From UBA2336 sp965227265 (GTDB lineage Bacteria > Bacteroidota > Bacteroidia > Cytophagales > Cyclobacteriaceae), in assembly GCA_965227265.1 (NCBI GenBank), contig OZ245738.1:310001-374000 (forward strand): a DNA stretch of 64,000 bases, written 5' to 3'. This document shows, one piece after another, positions 24,313 to 33,356 of this stretch. The notes under the pieces were generated by a model. It saw only the letters and a list, made by a program, of their open reading frames with translations. It was not told the DNA's origin and did not search any database. A program made the translations under genes and the position numbers. The first letter of the stretch is position 1; every line of letters starts with the position of its first letter.

Positions 24313-25890
24313 ATGAGAATTTTTATAAAATTATTTTTTATACTCTCGCTGTTCTCAAGTATTGCATTTGCACAGCCGGGTCGTTCAATTCCGCAGGCTC
24401 CGAAAGATCCTATTGTCGAGGCAATCATTAAAGAGGCAACTACTAATTCACAGCTTGAAAAACTTGGCCATGAATTGATTGATGGTATTGGACCACGATT
24501 GGTAGGTTCGCCCAAAATGCGGCAAGCGCATGATTGGGTTGTAAAAAAATATACGGATTGGAATATTCCTGCCCGCAATGAAAAGTGGGGCGAATGGCGT
24601 GGGTGGGAGCGTGGCATTACGCACATTGATATGATATCGCCATGGATAAAATCGTTAGCGGGGACACAACTCGCCTGGAGCCCAAGTACAAAAGGTAAAA
24701 CGGTCACTGGAGATGTAGTGATTATTCCGGAGTTGGCCGATTCAATCGCTTTTCAGAAATGGTTACCGAGTGTCAAAGGTAAGTTCGTGATGATTTCGAT
24801 GAACCAGCCAACCGGTCGTAACGATGAGAACTGGGAAAAATATGGAACGAAGGATTCTTTTGAGAAGATGAAAAAAGATCGTCAGGCTCAAACTACAGCG
24901 TGGGCTGATCGAATAAAAAAAACGGGGAAAAATAATAATACACTTCCCGTTGTGTTGGAGAATGCCGGTGCTGCAGGTATTGTAATGTGTTATTGGTCTA
25001 AGTTTTCCGGTGCGAATAAAATTTTTGGAGCCAAAACAAAGAAAGTTCCAACGCTGGATTTAATGGTTGAGGACTACGGGTTGTTATATCGTTTAACAGA
25101 ATCCGAAAAGGCTACAAAAATCAGCGTGAGAGCCGACTCAAAAGAAACGGGTGTTACGCCAACCTATAACACACTTGCTGAAATAAAAAGCTCAACAAAT
25201 CCGGATGAGTATGTGATGTTATCTGCACACCTCGATTCATGGGATGGCGCAACCGGTGCTACAGACAATGGGACCGGAACGCTGGTGATGTTGGAAGCTA
25301 TGCGTATCCTGAAAGCGGTGTATCCAAATCCTAAAAGAACTATTCTTGTAGGTCATTGGAGTAGCGAGGAGCAGGGCTTAAACGGATCTCGCTCCTTTAT
25401 TGAAGATCATCCTGAAATTGTAAAAAATATCCAAGTATTGTTTAATCAGGATAATGGAACAGGTCGGATAACGAACATTTCCGGTCAGGGTTTTTTACAT
25501 GCATACGAGTATATAACTCGCTGGCTTTCAAAAGTACCTGCAGAGTATAAGGTTGAACTGGAAACAACCTTTCCGGGATATCCAGGCAATCCCGGAGGTG
25601 GCGGTTCTGATTATATTTCTTTTGTCTCTGCCGGTGTACCAGCCTTTCCCTTAAATGCCCTTAGTTGGGATTACACAACCTATACCTGGCATACCAATTT
25701 GGATACGTACGATAAGATCGTCTTCGATGATGTTCGTAACAATGCTATCCTCGCTGCCACCCTCGCGTATCTGGCGTGTGAAGATTCTAACAGAGTTTCA
25801 GGAGAGAAAAGTGTATTGCCTTTGAATTCAAGAACAGGTGAGCCGGATAAATGGCCGGAGCAAAAAAAACCCAAGCGTAAAGGAGAATAG
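24313..25890 (+). CDS. Secreted M28-family metallopeptidase with PA-type insert
   Basis: After a signal peptide (FILSLFSSIAFAQ, residues about 9-21) comes an N-terminal segment, then a PA-like region (residues about 115-230), and the M28 zinc-dependent aminopeptidase/carboxypeptidase domain. Metal ligands appear as the His in LSAHLDSWDG, the Asp in GATDNGTGTL, the Glu pair in HWSSEEQGLNGS, and further residues in QDNGTGR and YTWHTNLDTYD. The protein resembles carboxypeptidase Q. At 525 residues it is of usual length. It would act in the periplasm or outside. TACTTTAG at 24281-24288 is a one-mismatch -7 box. It ends before a bidirectional terminator. Confidence 0.9.
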   Translation: MRIFIKLFFILSLFSSIAFAQPGRSIPQAPKDPIVEAIIKEATTNSQLEKLGHELIDGIGPRLVGSPKMRQAHDWVVKKYTDWNIPARNEKWGEWRGWERGITHIDMISPWIKSLAGTQLAWSPSTKGKTVTGDVVIIPELADSIAFQKWLPSVKGKFVMISMNQPTGRNDENWEKYGTKDSFEKMKKDRQAQTTAWADRIKKTGKNNNTLPVVLENAGAAGIVMCYWSKFSGANKIFGAKTKKVPTLDLMVEDYGLLYRLTESEKATKISVRADSKETGVTPTYNTLAEIKSSTNPDEYVMLSAHLDSWDGATGATDNGTGTLVMLEAMRILKAVYPNPKRTILVGHWSSEEQGLNGSRSFIEDHPEIVKNIQVLFNQDNGTGRITNISGQGFLHAYEYITRWLSKVPAEYKVELETTFPGYPGNPGGGGSDYISFVSAGVPAFPLNALSWDYTTYTWHTNLDTYDKIVFDDVRNNAILAATLAYLACEDSNRVSGEKSVLPLNSRTGEPDKWPEQKKPKRKGE

Positions 25891-25911
25891 TAAAAGTGAT
25901 TATTCATTTTT

Positions 25912-25952
25912 AACCGTCATGTTGAAGAGCATTCAGCATGACGGTTTTTTTA
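25912..25952. terminator. Long REP-like hairpin terminator
   Basis: AACCGTCATG (25912-25921) pairs with CATGACGGTT (25937-25946), continuing inward through TTGAA and TTCAG to a 5-base loop, with seven T residues after it. It serves the peptidase gene; on the opposite strand it lies just past the GNAT gene, so it can act in both directions. Confidence 0.85.
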
Positions 25953-26402
25953 TCTAATCTTTTTCTCAAAGCATACGCTATTCTCTACTCCAATATACTG
26001 CCCGTAGTTGGGAATAATTTTATAGCCATTCTTTTCGTATAACGCGATTGCTTCGGGTTGACGCTTGCCGGTTTCGAGAACGCATTTTGGATAGCCAAGC
26101 TCGTGAGCCCAGTGTTCAAGTTCGGTGAGAACCAATGTTGCAATTCCGCTTTTGCGACTTTCTGGTAAAACGTACATCCGCTTAACTTCCATGGCATCGG
26201 GTGCTTGCTCTTTAAGAGCTCCGCATCCAACTGCTTTGGCATCTTCATACGCTATAACGACATGTTTAAGTTTAGCAATTGTATTAAACTGGGCGTAAAA
26301 ACTATGCTCCTCGCCATCGCGTTTGGCAAGGTCAGCATCGAGCAGACGCACAAGGGAAATGAAATCAGGATGATCGGAGTTGGTGCGAATAAGTTTTGTC
26401 AT
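25950..26402 (-). CDS. GNAT family N-acetyltransferase
   Basis: This 150-residue protein has the GNAT fold with the acetyl-CoA-binding motif VKRMYVLPESRKSGIATLVL followed by TELEHWAHELGYPKCVLETG, and ends with EAIALYEKNGYKIIPNYGQY. These are the motif A and B regions of the family. It acetylates a small molecule or protein N-terminus, but the substrate cannot be read from the sequence. Its 3' end abuts the shared terminator at 25912-25952. The small lipoprotein genes upstream of it in the text lie downstream in transcription direction terms only by position; no operon is evident. Confidence 0.88.
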   Translation of the reverse strand: MTKLIRTNSDHPDFISLVRLLDADLAKRDGEEHSFYAQFNTIAKLKHVVIAYEDAKAVGCGALKEQAPDAMEVKRMYVLPESRKSGIATLVLTELEHWAHELGYPKCVLETGKRQPEAIALYEKNGYKIIPNYGQYIGVENSVCFEKKIR

Positions 26403-26436
26403 GAGGACTTAGACAAAGGTATACGTTTGTTTGTGA

Positions 26437-26874
26437 TCAATCCTCTATGTAATTGAAATTTTTCTTACCATCCTGTATTTCAATTTTCTTGATGTTTTCT
26501 AACTTAATAGTCTTGCTGATCGAGGAAATAAATCTAGAACGCACACCCTGAAGGGTTGAGTCAGTTACAAAAACACGGTCGAAATAAAATATTGTCTTTT
26601 TACCTGTTGTCTGTGTTACCCGCATTTCAATGGAGGGAGAATTTATTAATTGTGCCGGGTTGCCTTTCTTATCCAAGCATTCAATTTCCTGTATAGGATT
26701 TGCCAGATACGTATAACGTTCTCCTACAGGTCCCCGAACTATTACAGGCACTAACGTTGTGGAGTCAATACCTGAAAATTGATTTCGCAAACTATCGGTT
26801 GTTATGTAATAAGTTTTGCAAGATGTAAGGAGAATTACAATAATGGTAAAGAAAACTGGAAGGTTAATTTTCAT
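26437..26874 (-). CDS. Hypothetical lipoprotein, 145 aa
   Basis: The N-terminus is a lipoprotein signal (LPVFFTIIVILLTSCKTYYI, Cys at about residue 19). The mature part is beta-rich, including GVGERYTYL-like and TGKKTIFYFDRVFVTDSTLQ segments, and ends in a charged tail (IQDGKKNFNYIED). The pattern of a short beta-barrel that 'implements' a signal to Val-Thr-Asp-Ser and Arg-Ser is seen in small Bacteroidota envelope proteins, but I recognise no family. It lies between two other short minus-strand genes. Confidence 0.6.
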   Translation of the reverse strand: MKINLPVFFTIIVILLTSCKTYYITTDSLRNQFSGIDSTTLVPVIVRGPVGERYTYLANPIQEIECLDKKGNPAQLINSPSIEMRVTQTTGKKTIFYFDRVFVTDSTLQGVRSRFISSISKTIKLENIKKIEIQDGKKNFNYIED

Positions 26875-26922
26875 TATTCTATTGACTTTGATTGCGCAAG
26901 TGCGGTTCGCTTTAGAATTTTA

Positions 26923-27369
26923 TTACTCAGGTGCATTCACATTCAGATTAAAAGCTTTTCGCGAATGAAGATCAACTTTCAGGTTGAAGTAACACGATCC
27001 GCCACCGAGAACGCTAATAAGCCGATGCTTCCAGGCAGGATCGGAGCTGCAAAAGTTATTAATAAAGATTGTCTTGTCGTTGTTCAGGTTGAGATAGCCC
27101 ACATACTGTCTATAGTATGAATCATAATTAACAATCTCATCCGTCCATGGATATTTATCCCTGTTCTTCTTGATATGCATACGGCTTACACTGTCAGCAA
27201 GCTGAACATCTTCTAATGTTGGAGTAAAACGTGTGTATTGCTTATCTATTTCTGAATGTTCGACTTTTACTGCCTTGCCAAGGATAACCTGATTATCTGC
27301 CAGCTGACAATATCCATTGAAAGTCGGCAAACTTAAAAAAACAATACACACGAATCGCTGCATGCTCAT
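26923..27369 (-). CDS. Hypothetical secreted protein, 148 aa
   Basis: A signal peptide is present (RFVCIVFLSLPTFNGYCQ, about residues 5-22); it could be read as a lipoprotein signal with Cys at residue 21, but the spacing is weak. The mature part contains TPTLEDVQLADSVSRMHIKK, YRQYVGYLNLNNDKTIFINN and HRLISVLGGGSCYFNLKVDL. I recall similar short proteins with a GGGSCYFN-type ending in Bacteroidota, function unknown. It is 48 bases upstream of the lipoprotein gene at 26437 on the same strand. Confidence 0.6.
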   Translation of the reverse strand: MSMQRFVCIVFLSLPTFNGYCQLADNQVILGKAVKVEHSEIDKQYTRFTPTLEDVQLADSVSRMHIKKNRDKYPWTDEIVNYDSYYRQYVGYLNLNNDKTIFINNFCSSDPAWKHRLISVLGGGSCYFNLKVDLHSRKAFNLNVNAPE

Positions 27370-27392
27370 CTGAATAAAGCAATTATAACTGC

Positions 27393-27872
27393 TTAGTGAT
27401 GATGTCCACCCGGACCATGTACGTGACCGTGGGCAAGCTCTTCGCTGGTAGCGTTCCGAACTTCTATAACCTCAACATCAAAGGTTAGCTCAACACCTGC
27501 CAGGGCATGATTCGCATCAATGGTAACAGTATCCAACCCAACTTCGGTAACCGTCACAACTTGTGATCCGTGATTGCCGCCTGCTGAAAATTGCATACCT
27601 TTTTTTACTTCCTGACCGCCAAATGCTGAACGCGGAACTTTTTGAATTTGCTTTTCATCGCGAACACCATAGCCTTTTTCAGGACTTACGTTAATAATAA
27701 ACTTGTCGCCTTTGGATTTTCCTTCGAGCCCTTCTTCCATGCCGGGGATCAGGTTACCAATTCCCTGGATGTAATACAATGGCTCGCGCCCTTTGCTGCT
27801 GTCAAGCACATTGCCGCTGTTATCCGTTAATGTATAATGAATGGCGGCTACTTTGTCTTTTGCAATCTTCAT
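27393..27872 (-). CDS. FKBP-type peptidyl-prolyl isomerase, SlyD-like
   Basis: This cytoplasmic folding helper has the SlyD architecture: the FKBP core (VAAIHYTLTDNSGNVLDSSK, then LIPGMEEGLEGKSKGDKFII), the inserted IF domain with VPRSAFGGQEVKKGMQFSAG and the return strand ELTFDVEVIEVR. The C-terminal His-rich tail (GHVHGPGGHHH) probably binds nickel or other metals as in SlyD. The frame extends to 27929, but the ATG at 27870-27872 gives the correct N-terminus (MKIAKDKVAAIHY) and 159 residues. A hairpin and a -7 box lie upstream. Confidence 0.9.
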   Translation of the reverse strand: MKIAKDKVAAIHYTLTDNSGNVLDSSKGREPLYYIQGIGNLIPGMEEGLEGKSKGDKFIINVSPEKGYGVRDEKQIQKVPRSAFGGQEVKKGMQFSAGGNHGSQVVTVTEVGLDTVTIDANHALAGVELTFDVEVIEVRNATSEELAHGHVHGPGGHHH

Positions 27873-27888
27873 GATCTGACTTTTTGAT

Positions 27889-27914
27889 AAAAAATAAAGG
27901 CTGCACCTGCAGCC
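27889..27914 (-). terminator. Hairpin with T-run between the HTCS gene and the FKBP gene
   Basis: GGCTGC (27899-27904) pairs with GCAGCC (27909-27914). On the minus strand the stem is followed by TTTATTTTTT (27898-27889). It terminates transcripts of the large sensor gene, but because a -7 box lies upstream of it (27927-27934) it may instead sit in the FKBP leader. Confidence 0.7.
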
Positions 27915-27926
27915 CGAAGTGATTGA

Positions 27927-27934
27927 CAAAAATA
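27927..27934 (-). promoter_or_regulatory. -7 box TATTTTTG (minus strand) before the FKBP gene
   Basis: Minus-strand TATTTTTG matches TAnnTTTG. It lies 55 bases upstream of the FKBP start and upstream of the hairpin at 27889-27914. No good -33 TTG is visible, so it is a weak candidate. Confidence 0.35.
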
Positions 27935-27952
27935 ATAAAAAGGGAGAATAAT

Positions 27953-30900
27953 TTATCCGGCTTTTGCTCCACCAAAATCTTTAGGGTGGCAATGGAACAT
28001 TTCGTTAAAAGATTTGTAGAAATAAGACCGGCTATTAAACCCTGTTTCGTAAATCACTTCCGAAACGCTCATGGTTGAGTTTTTCAGTAAATCTGCAGCT
28101 TTTCGTAGCCGGTATTGTTTGATCAGACCGTGAGGTGTAAGTCCAACAGTCGCTTTTACTTTTTTATACAAGGAGGCTTTGCTCATCCCCACTTCATCTG
28201 CAATTGTATCGGCACTGAATTCTGATTCACTCAAATGGCGTTCAATACATTGTGTAATCCGCACAAAGAACTCATCGTCTTTTTCGCTAATACCGGTTGA
28301 CATCTGACCCAACTCAACTTCAGCAAAATTCTCGAAGCGTTTTTTAATCTGCTCACGATTTTTGATCAATTTTTCAATACGGATAAACAGGTGATCCGGG
28401 TGGAAAGGTTTGGGGATGTACGAATCAGCACCCATTTGCAATCCTTCAATACGGTCTTCAATTTCAGCTTTTGCCGTTAAGAGAATCACGGGCACGTGAC
28501 TGGTTTGAATATTATCCTTTATTCTTCGGCAGAGCGTTAAGCCATCCATACCTGGCATGAGAATGTCGCTGATGACGAGATCAATTTTTTCATCTTCCAG
28601 CAAGGCCAGGGCTTCATTGCCATTTTTTGCCGTGAAGATTTTATACTTATCGGATAAAATACTTTGAAGTAATACCAGTATCTGATCGTGATCATCTACC
28701 ACGAGTAGAGAATAATGGTCTGTGTCCGGCAGAGCTTCAACAGTTTCATTTGTGCGCTCAGGTGCGCGATTGATGTACCCAAATTCCTGTTGAACCTTTT
28801 CCTCAAGGTTGGTAACGGGCAACGTATAAGTTTTTTCATCAGCATACATTTCATATGCTTCATGTGTAATGGGTAATGAAACTGTGAAGGTTGAGCCTTT
28901 ACCTGGAGTACTTTCTAGTTGTATTTCTCCGCGGTGCAGTTCTACTAAACTTTTTGTAAGCGATAAGCCAATACCAGTGCTGAGTGCAAACGGCTGTTGT
29001 TCCTGCTGTTGCGCAGCGTTCTGATAGAAGCTTTCAAATATTTTACTACGATCGCTGTCGGCAATGCCAACACCTGTGTCTTTGATAATGAAGATTGCCT
29101 GATCCTTGTTTTCTTTCAGGATGATATCCACATGGCCGCCTTTCACGTTATACTTAATCGCATTGGAAATTAAATTGATCAGAATCTTCTCAAGCTTCTT
29201 TGGATCAATCCAGGCTTGCAACGATTCAGGTTCCGGTAGAAACTCAAGGTTCACATCGTGATCTACCGCATGCTGTACAAATGTTTCAACAATATCCTGT
29301 GTAAAAGTTATCAATTCAATCTGGCTAACCTGCGGTTTTTCTTTTCCACTTTCAATTTTCCGGAATTGAATGAGCTCTTCGATCAGCTTTTGAAGTCTAA
29401 GTGAGTTTCCATAGATTGTTTTCAATTGATACCGTTCCCAGGCATTGGAAGCTTTTTTAATCAAAGCTGTTACCGGACCAAAGATCAGCGTAAGCGGAGT
29501 GCGGAATTCATGCGCTACATTGGTAAAGAACTGAAGTTTGTAATCGTTCAGTTCTTTCATCTGATCGATCTTGAATTTATTAATCGCAGCAGCACGTTTT
29601 GTCCGGGCACGCTGGCGGATGATCAGCACAATGCCGATTTGCAAGGCAATCAATAACAAGAAGTAAATTGCATATGCCCAATTTGTTCTCCAAAATGGCG
29701 GATGAACAATGATAGAAATCTTTTTAGGCGCTGTATTCCAGTTTCCGTTTTCATTCGTGTAGTTGATGTGAAGCGTGTATTTACCGGGCGGAATGTTGGT
29801 CAGGTTTACGACTGATTGTTGCCCGATGTAATTCCAGGCTTTATCAAAGTTTTCGAGGAAATACGCGTATTCGGTACGTTGCTTGTTCCAATAGTTTAAT
29901 GTGGTGAAATGAAAGCTGATAAAGTTCTGATCATAGTTAAGAGAAATCTCTTTTGCTAAATCAATATGCTTTTTAAGTATTTGACTTGAATCGCGTGGGG
30001 TAATGATCACGTTGTGAACCTGAAATTCACTGATGGTTAACCGAGGGAAATTGCTAACCGTATCAAGTTTAGTTGGATAAATAATATCCAGTCCGTTAAT
30101 ACCGCCAAAGAAAAGTTTTTCTGAAAGTCTTGAGCGAAAGGAAGCGCCATCAGTGAACTCATTGTTTTGTAAGCCATCATTCGTATCAAAATTCTTAAAG
30201 GCAACTTTTTTGGTATCCAACATCACTAACCCATTGTTGGTAGAGAGCCAGAGCATATTGTTGGCATCTTGCAGGATGGCGTGGATGGTGTTGTTAGGCA
30301 GTCCTTCTCGTTGTGTATAGTGAGAGATAGTGTAGGGTTTAGTTTGCAGCGAAATTTTATTTACTCCACCGCTGGTGCCAACCCAAAGCTCTTCCTTATC
30401 ACTGATAAACAAACTCAGCACATCATCATTGCTCAGTCGCTGTTTATCCGAGTTTGTATAAAAATGTTCTTCAATTTTTCCGGAAAGTGAGTTGTACCGA
30501 TACACTCCGGAACCACGTGTTCCGAACCAGAGAATATTAGGTGTTTCCTCAACAATAGAGTACACAACATTACTGTTGATAGAGGTAGATTCTTCTGTGC
30601 TGTGTGAGATCTGTTTGTATTGATCGAGCTTATATTTTCCGGATTTGCCTTTGCTGATTTTTAAGTTGAGCACACCGTTTCCACTTGTGCCAAGCCAAAG
30701 CGAACCATACGCATCAATACAAATGGAATAGACGAAATTGAATTTTAAATCAGTCTTATTTTCAAAATCTCTTGGGAAGTGAAATATTCTACCCGTTTTT
30801 GTTTCCAACATGTCAATTCCTTCACCGTCTACTCCAATCCATAGATTACCTGATTTATCTTTGTTCAACGATAGCACTGCATTATTAGTCAGACCTTTCG

Positions 30901-32071
30901 CAGTGTTCAAAACTTTTGTCGGCTGGTTTGCACGAATGATGTTTAATCCACCACCGCGCGTTCCAGTGTAGAGCGTTCCATCAACATCTTCGTAAACCGA
31001 ACGAACAATACTATTTGATAATCCGCCTTTATCAGTTGAACCGGAAGGAACCGAATAAAATGGCTTTGGCCTTGTCAGGAATTTAAAGATACCGTCACCA
31101 TCAGTTCCAACCCACAGGATATCCTGCTTGGTTTCGGTTATGGTTAAAATCTTACGCTGTGCTTTTGAAAGCAAGGGAAAGCTCGATACCTGGTTAACGG
31201 AGGTAAATTTATTATTATTCAGTGTAAGCTTGAAGATATCCCCAAGGTCAGTGCCGATCCATAAGGCGGTATTATCTAGGTTAACTGATAACGATGAAAC
31301 AGGAAAATCGGAAAGCTTTAGTAATTGTGGCGCACGTTCAATATCTGATAGTGAATACAGCATCACACTTCCATTATCAAACGATAATGCTAAATAATAC
31401 TTTCCATTAAGGGTAAAGAAATAGTGAAGCCGAAGCTGAGCGGCAGGGATTAACTGCTTTGTAAATACAGGTTTGTTATTAAGCAAACAAATTAAGCTGG
31501 CATCATTACCCAAGAGGTACATTAAACCATTCGCGCTACCGATACCGGAAACTTCCTTCAGCCATTCGGAAGGAATGTCTTTCATAGCAACCGATACAAA
31601 TGCATCAGTTTGCTGATCGTAGCGGCTAACGCCCTGTCCAATTACGCTTACCCATAAGGATGAATCGGGCCCAAGGCACGCACGCATGCTATTTTCCAGA
31701 ACCGGAATGTTGGTTAGATCGGATAGATAACTTTTAAAAGAATCAGTATCGCGATTGTATTTATTGATGCCTTTGTGCGTAACGATCCAAAGATTCCCGC
31801 TTTTATCTTCCAGCATGCTGCGGACAATGTTGTTACTGATCGCACCAGTTCCGAAGGCTTCCGGCTTATAAACTTTTATCGTGCTGCCATCATAACGGTT
31901 CAGACCATCCCAACTGCCGAACCAGGTATAATCGTACTGGTCCATATATATAGACGTAATGGCGCTGTTCGAAAGGCCATCCTTCTTACCAATATGCTGA
32001 AAGGGCAACGGAGCCAGGGTATCTGCTCCTGAAAAGGTCAATAAAACTGATAATAGAAGGGCTGAACCCAT
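27953..32071 (-). CDS. Hybrid two-component system sensor/regulator (HTCS)
   Basis: One protein combines a periplasmic glycan sensor, a kinase and a DNA-binding output, the typical regulator of a polysaccharide utilization locus. In order: signal peptide (MGSALLLSVLLTFSGADT); about 700 residues of Reg_prop propeller repeats (VRSMLEDKSGNLWIVTHKGI; the NxLWxGT-type motif recurs); a Y_Y_Y domain; one membrane helix (WAYAIYFLLLIALQIGIVLI); a HisKA domain with His854 in NVAHEFRTPLTLI; a HATPase domain; a receiver with Asp1169 in LVISDILMPGMDG; and a C-terminal AraC-type HTH. I chose the ATG at 32071 (1372 aa) because a perfect -7 box lies just upstream and the signal peptide follows. The frame is open to 32254. 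It is divergent from the GH130-led gene run, its likely target. Confidence 0.95.
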   Translation of the reverse strand: MGSALLLSVLLTFSGADTLAPLPFQHIGKKDGLSNSAITSIYMDQYDYTWFGSWDGLNRYDGSTIKVYKPEAFGTGAISNNIVRSMLEDKSGNLWIVTHKGINKYNRDTDSFKSYLSDLTNIPVLENSMRACLGPDSSLWVSVIGQGVSRYDQQTDAFVSVAMKDIPSEWLKEVSGIGSANGLMYLLGNDASLICLLNNKPVFTKQLIPAAQLRLHYFFTLNGKYYLALSFDNGSVMLYSLSDIERAPQLLKLSDFPVSSLSVNLDNTALWIGTDLGDIFKLTLNNNKFTSVNQVSSFPLLSKAQRKILTITETKQDILWVGTDGDGIFKFLTRPKPFYSVPSGSTDKGGLSNSIVRSVYEDVDGTLYTGTRGGGLNIIRANQPTKVLNTAKGLTNNAVLSLNKDKSGNLWIGVDGEGIDMLETKTGRIFHFPRDFENKTDLKFNFVYSICIDAYGSLWLGTSGNGVLNLKISKGKSGKYKLDQYKQISHSTEESTSINSNVVYSIVEETPNILWFGTRGSGVYRYNSLSGKIEEHFYTNSDKQRLSNDDVLSLFISDKEELWVGTSGGVNKISLQTKPYTISHYTQREGLPNNTIHAILQDANNMLWLSTNNGLVMLDTKKVAFKNFDTNDGLQNNEFTDGASFRSRLSEKLFFGGINGLDIIYPTKLDTVSNFPRLTISEFQVHNVIITPRDSSQILKKHIDLAKEISLNYDQNFISFHFTTLNYWNKQRTEYAYFLENFDKAWNYIGQQSVVNLTNIPPGKYTLHINYTNENGNWNTAPKKISIIVHPPFWRTNWAYAIYFLLLIALQIGIVLIIRQRARTKRAAAINKFKIDQMKELNDYKLQFFTNVAHEFRTPLTLIFGPVTALIKKASNAWERYQLKTIYGNSLRLQKLIEELIQFRKIESGKEKPQVSQIELITFTQDIVETFVQHAVDHDVNLEFLPEPESLQAWIDPKKLEKILINLISNAIKYNVKGGHVDIILKENKDQAIFIIKDTGVGIADSDRSKIFESFYQNAAQQQEQQPFALSTGIGLSLTKSLVELHRGEIQLESTPGKGSTFTVSLPITHEAYEMYADEKTYTLPVTNLEEKVQQEFGYINRAPERTNETVEALPDTDHYSLLVVDDHDQILVLLQSILSDKYKIFTAKNGNEALALLEDEKIDLVISDILMPGMDGLTLCRRIKDNIQTSHVPVILLTAKAEIEDRIEGLQMGADSYIPKPFHPDHLFIRIEKLIKNREQIKKRFENFAEVELGQMSTGISEKDDEFFVRITQCIERHLSESEFSADTIADEVGMSKASLYKKVKATVGLTPHGLIKQYRLRKAADLLKNSTMSVSEVIYETGFNSRSYFYKSFNEMFHCHPKDFGGAKAG

Positions 32072-32098
32072 AGTCACATTTAAGTCAAGGTCGCATTG

Positions 32099-32106
32099 CA
32101 AACCTA
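32099..32106 (-). promoter_or_regulatory. -7 box TAGGTTTG (minus strand) of the HTCS gene
   Basis: TAGGTTTG on the minus strand fits TAnnTTTG, with a TTTG 16 bases further upstream as a -33 candidate. It predicts a leader of about 20 bases to the ATG at 32071. The rest of the gap to 32307 should hold the control sites of the utilization operon; a TTG (32249-32251) with AATCTTCG (32270-32277) is a weak plus-strand promoter candidate. Confidence 0.55.
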
Positions 32107-32307
32107 TGCATTCCAAAAGCACCAAACCGGGCAAAGTTGTCCTGCCTGTACTTTTTTGTCCACTGGATTCTATTTTCGATGAAAAAAAGGAACAGGGAGA
32201 ACTAAATAAACAAAATAGCGGACGGTAAAAGTGCCCCGATAGCCAAAATTGCAATCGTTTCCGGTAAATAATCTTCGGTAACGATCAACAAACTGATAAT
32301 CAGTTAG

Positions 32308-33354
32308 ATGGACATCGCAAAACGGTTTAAAAACAACCCAATCTTAAAGCCTTCCGATCTCAAGCCCAGCATGAAGGGTATGAAGATCGAGTGTTTGCTT
32401 AATCCGGGCGTGTTTACTTATCAAAGTAAGACCTGGTTGCTGCTCCGCGTGGCTGAAATGCCAGAACAGCAGGATGGGAAAATCAGCTTTCCTATATATA
32501 ATGAGTCTGGCAGCATTGAAATCCTCACATTCGATAAAGCTGACCCAAACCTTGATTTCACTGATCCCAGGGTAATCAGTTACAAGGGGAAGGACTACTT
32601 AACTACGCTTTCGCACCTGCGACTGGTGTGCAGCGATAGTAACGAGAAGTTCTATGAACCGGAAGGATATGCCCCCATCTTTGGTAAAGACAAGCACGAA
32701 GCTTACGGAATAGAGGATTGCCGTGTCATCAATATTGACGGAACATATAATCTTACTTATACACAAGTTTCTTCTTACGGAGTAGGCGTTGGATTGATCC
32801 AGACCAAAGACTGGAAAAACCTCGACCGTAAGGGAATGATCTTTTCACCGCACAATAAAGACTGTGCAATCTTTGAAGAGAAGATCAACGGAAAATACTA
32901 CGCATTACATCGCCCAAGCAGTCCGCAGTTGGGTGGTAATTATATCTGGATTGCGGAGTCACCTGATTTACTGCATTGGGGAAATCATAAATGCATTGCA
33001 ACATCCCGTAAAGGTATGTGGGACAGCGCACGCGTAGGAGCGGGAGCAGCACCGATCAAAACACCGCATGGTTGGTTAGAGATCTACCATGGTGCGAATG
33101 AAAAGCATCGCTATTGCTTAGGCGCATTGTTGCTGGATTTGAATGATCCGTCAAGAGTGCTTGCACGGAGCGAACAACCTTTTGTTGAACCAACAGCAGC
33201 GTACGAGCTAACTGGATTTTTTGGGAATGTAGTGTTTACGAATGGCCACCTCGTAGAAGGCGATACGGTGCGCATGTATTACGGTGCAAGCGATGAAGTT
33301 ATTTGCATGGCTGAGTTATCGATCAAAGAAATATTATCCACCCTTAACCGCTGA
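32308..33354 (+). CDS. GH130 family mannoside phosphorylase or mannosidase
   Basis: GH130 enzymes act on beta-mannosides by phosphorolysis or hydrolysis. The sequence matches closely: NNPILKPSDLKPS, then WLLLRVAE with Arg47, TLSHLRLVCSD, the acid-containing motif YGIEDCRV with Asp137, PHNKDCAIFEEKINGKYYAL, MWDSARVGAGAAPIKTPHGW, IYHGANEKHRYCLGALLLDL, and FFGNVVFTNGHLVEGDTVRM. It has no signal peptide, so it works in the cytoplasm on imported oligosaccharide. The full motif set looks like the short beta-1,2-mannoside phosphorylases, but subfamily and linkage are inference. The usual IEDPR is IEDCR here. It is the first gene of the operon, 2 bases before the MFS gene. Confidence 0.88.
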   Translation: MDIAKRFKNNPILKPSDLKPSMKGMKIECLLNPGVFTYQSKTWLLLRVAEMPEQQDGKISFPIYNESGSIEILTFDKADPNLDFTDPRVISYKGKDYLTTLSHLRLVCSDSNEKFYEPEGYAPIFGKDKHEAYGIEDCRVINIDGTYNLTYTQVSSYGVGVGLIQTKDWKNLDRKGMIFSPHNKDCAIFEEKINGKYYALHRPSSPQLGGNYIWIAESPDLLHWGNHKCIATSRKGMWDSARVGAGAAPIKTPHGWLEIYHGANEKHRYCLGALLLDLNDPSRVLARSEQPFVEPTAAYELTGFFGNVVFTNGHLVEGDTVRMYYGASDEVICMAELSIKEILSTLNR

Positions 33355-33356
33355 GC

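Noticed and set aside
32072..32254. N-terminal extension of the HTCS frame
   Set aside because: It has no signal peptide, contains the -7 box for the shorter gene, and does not look coding.
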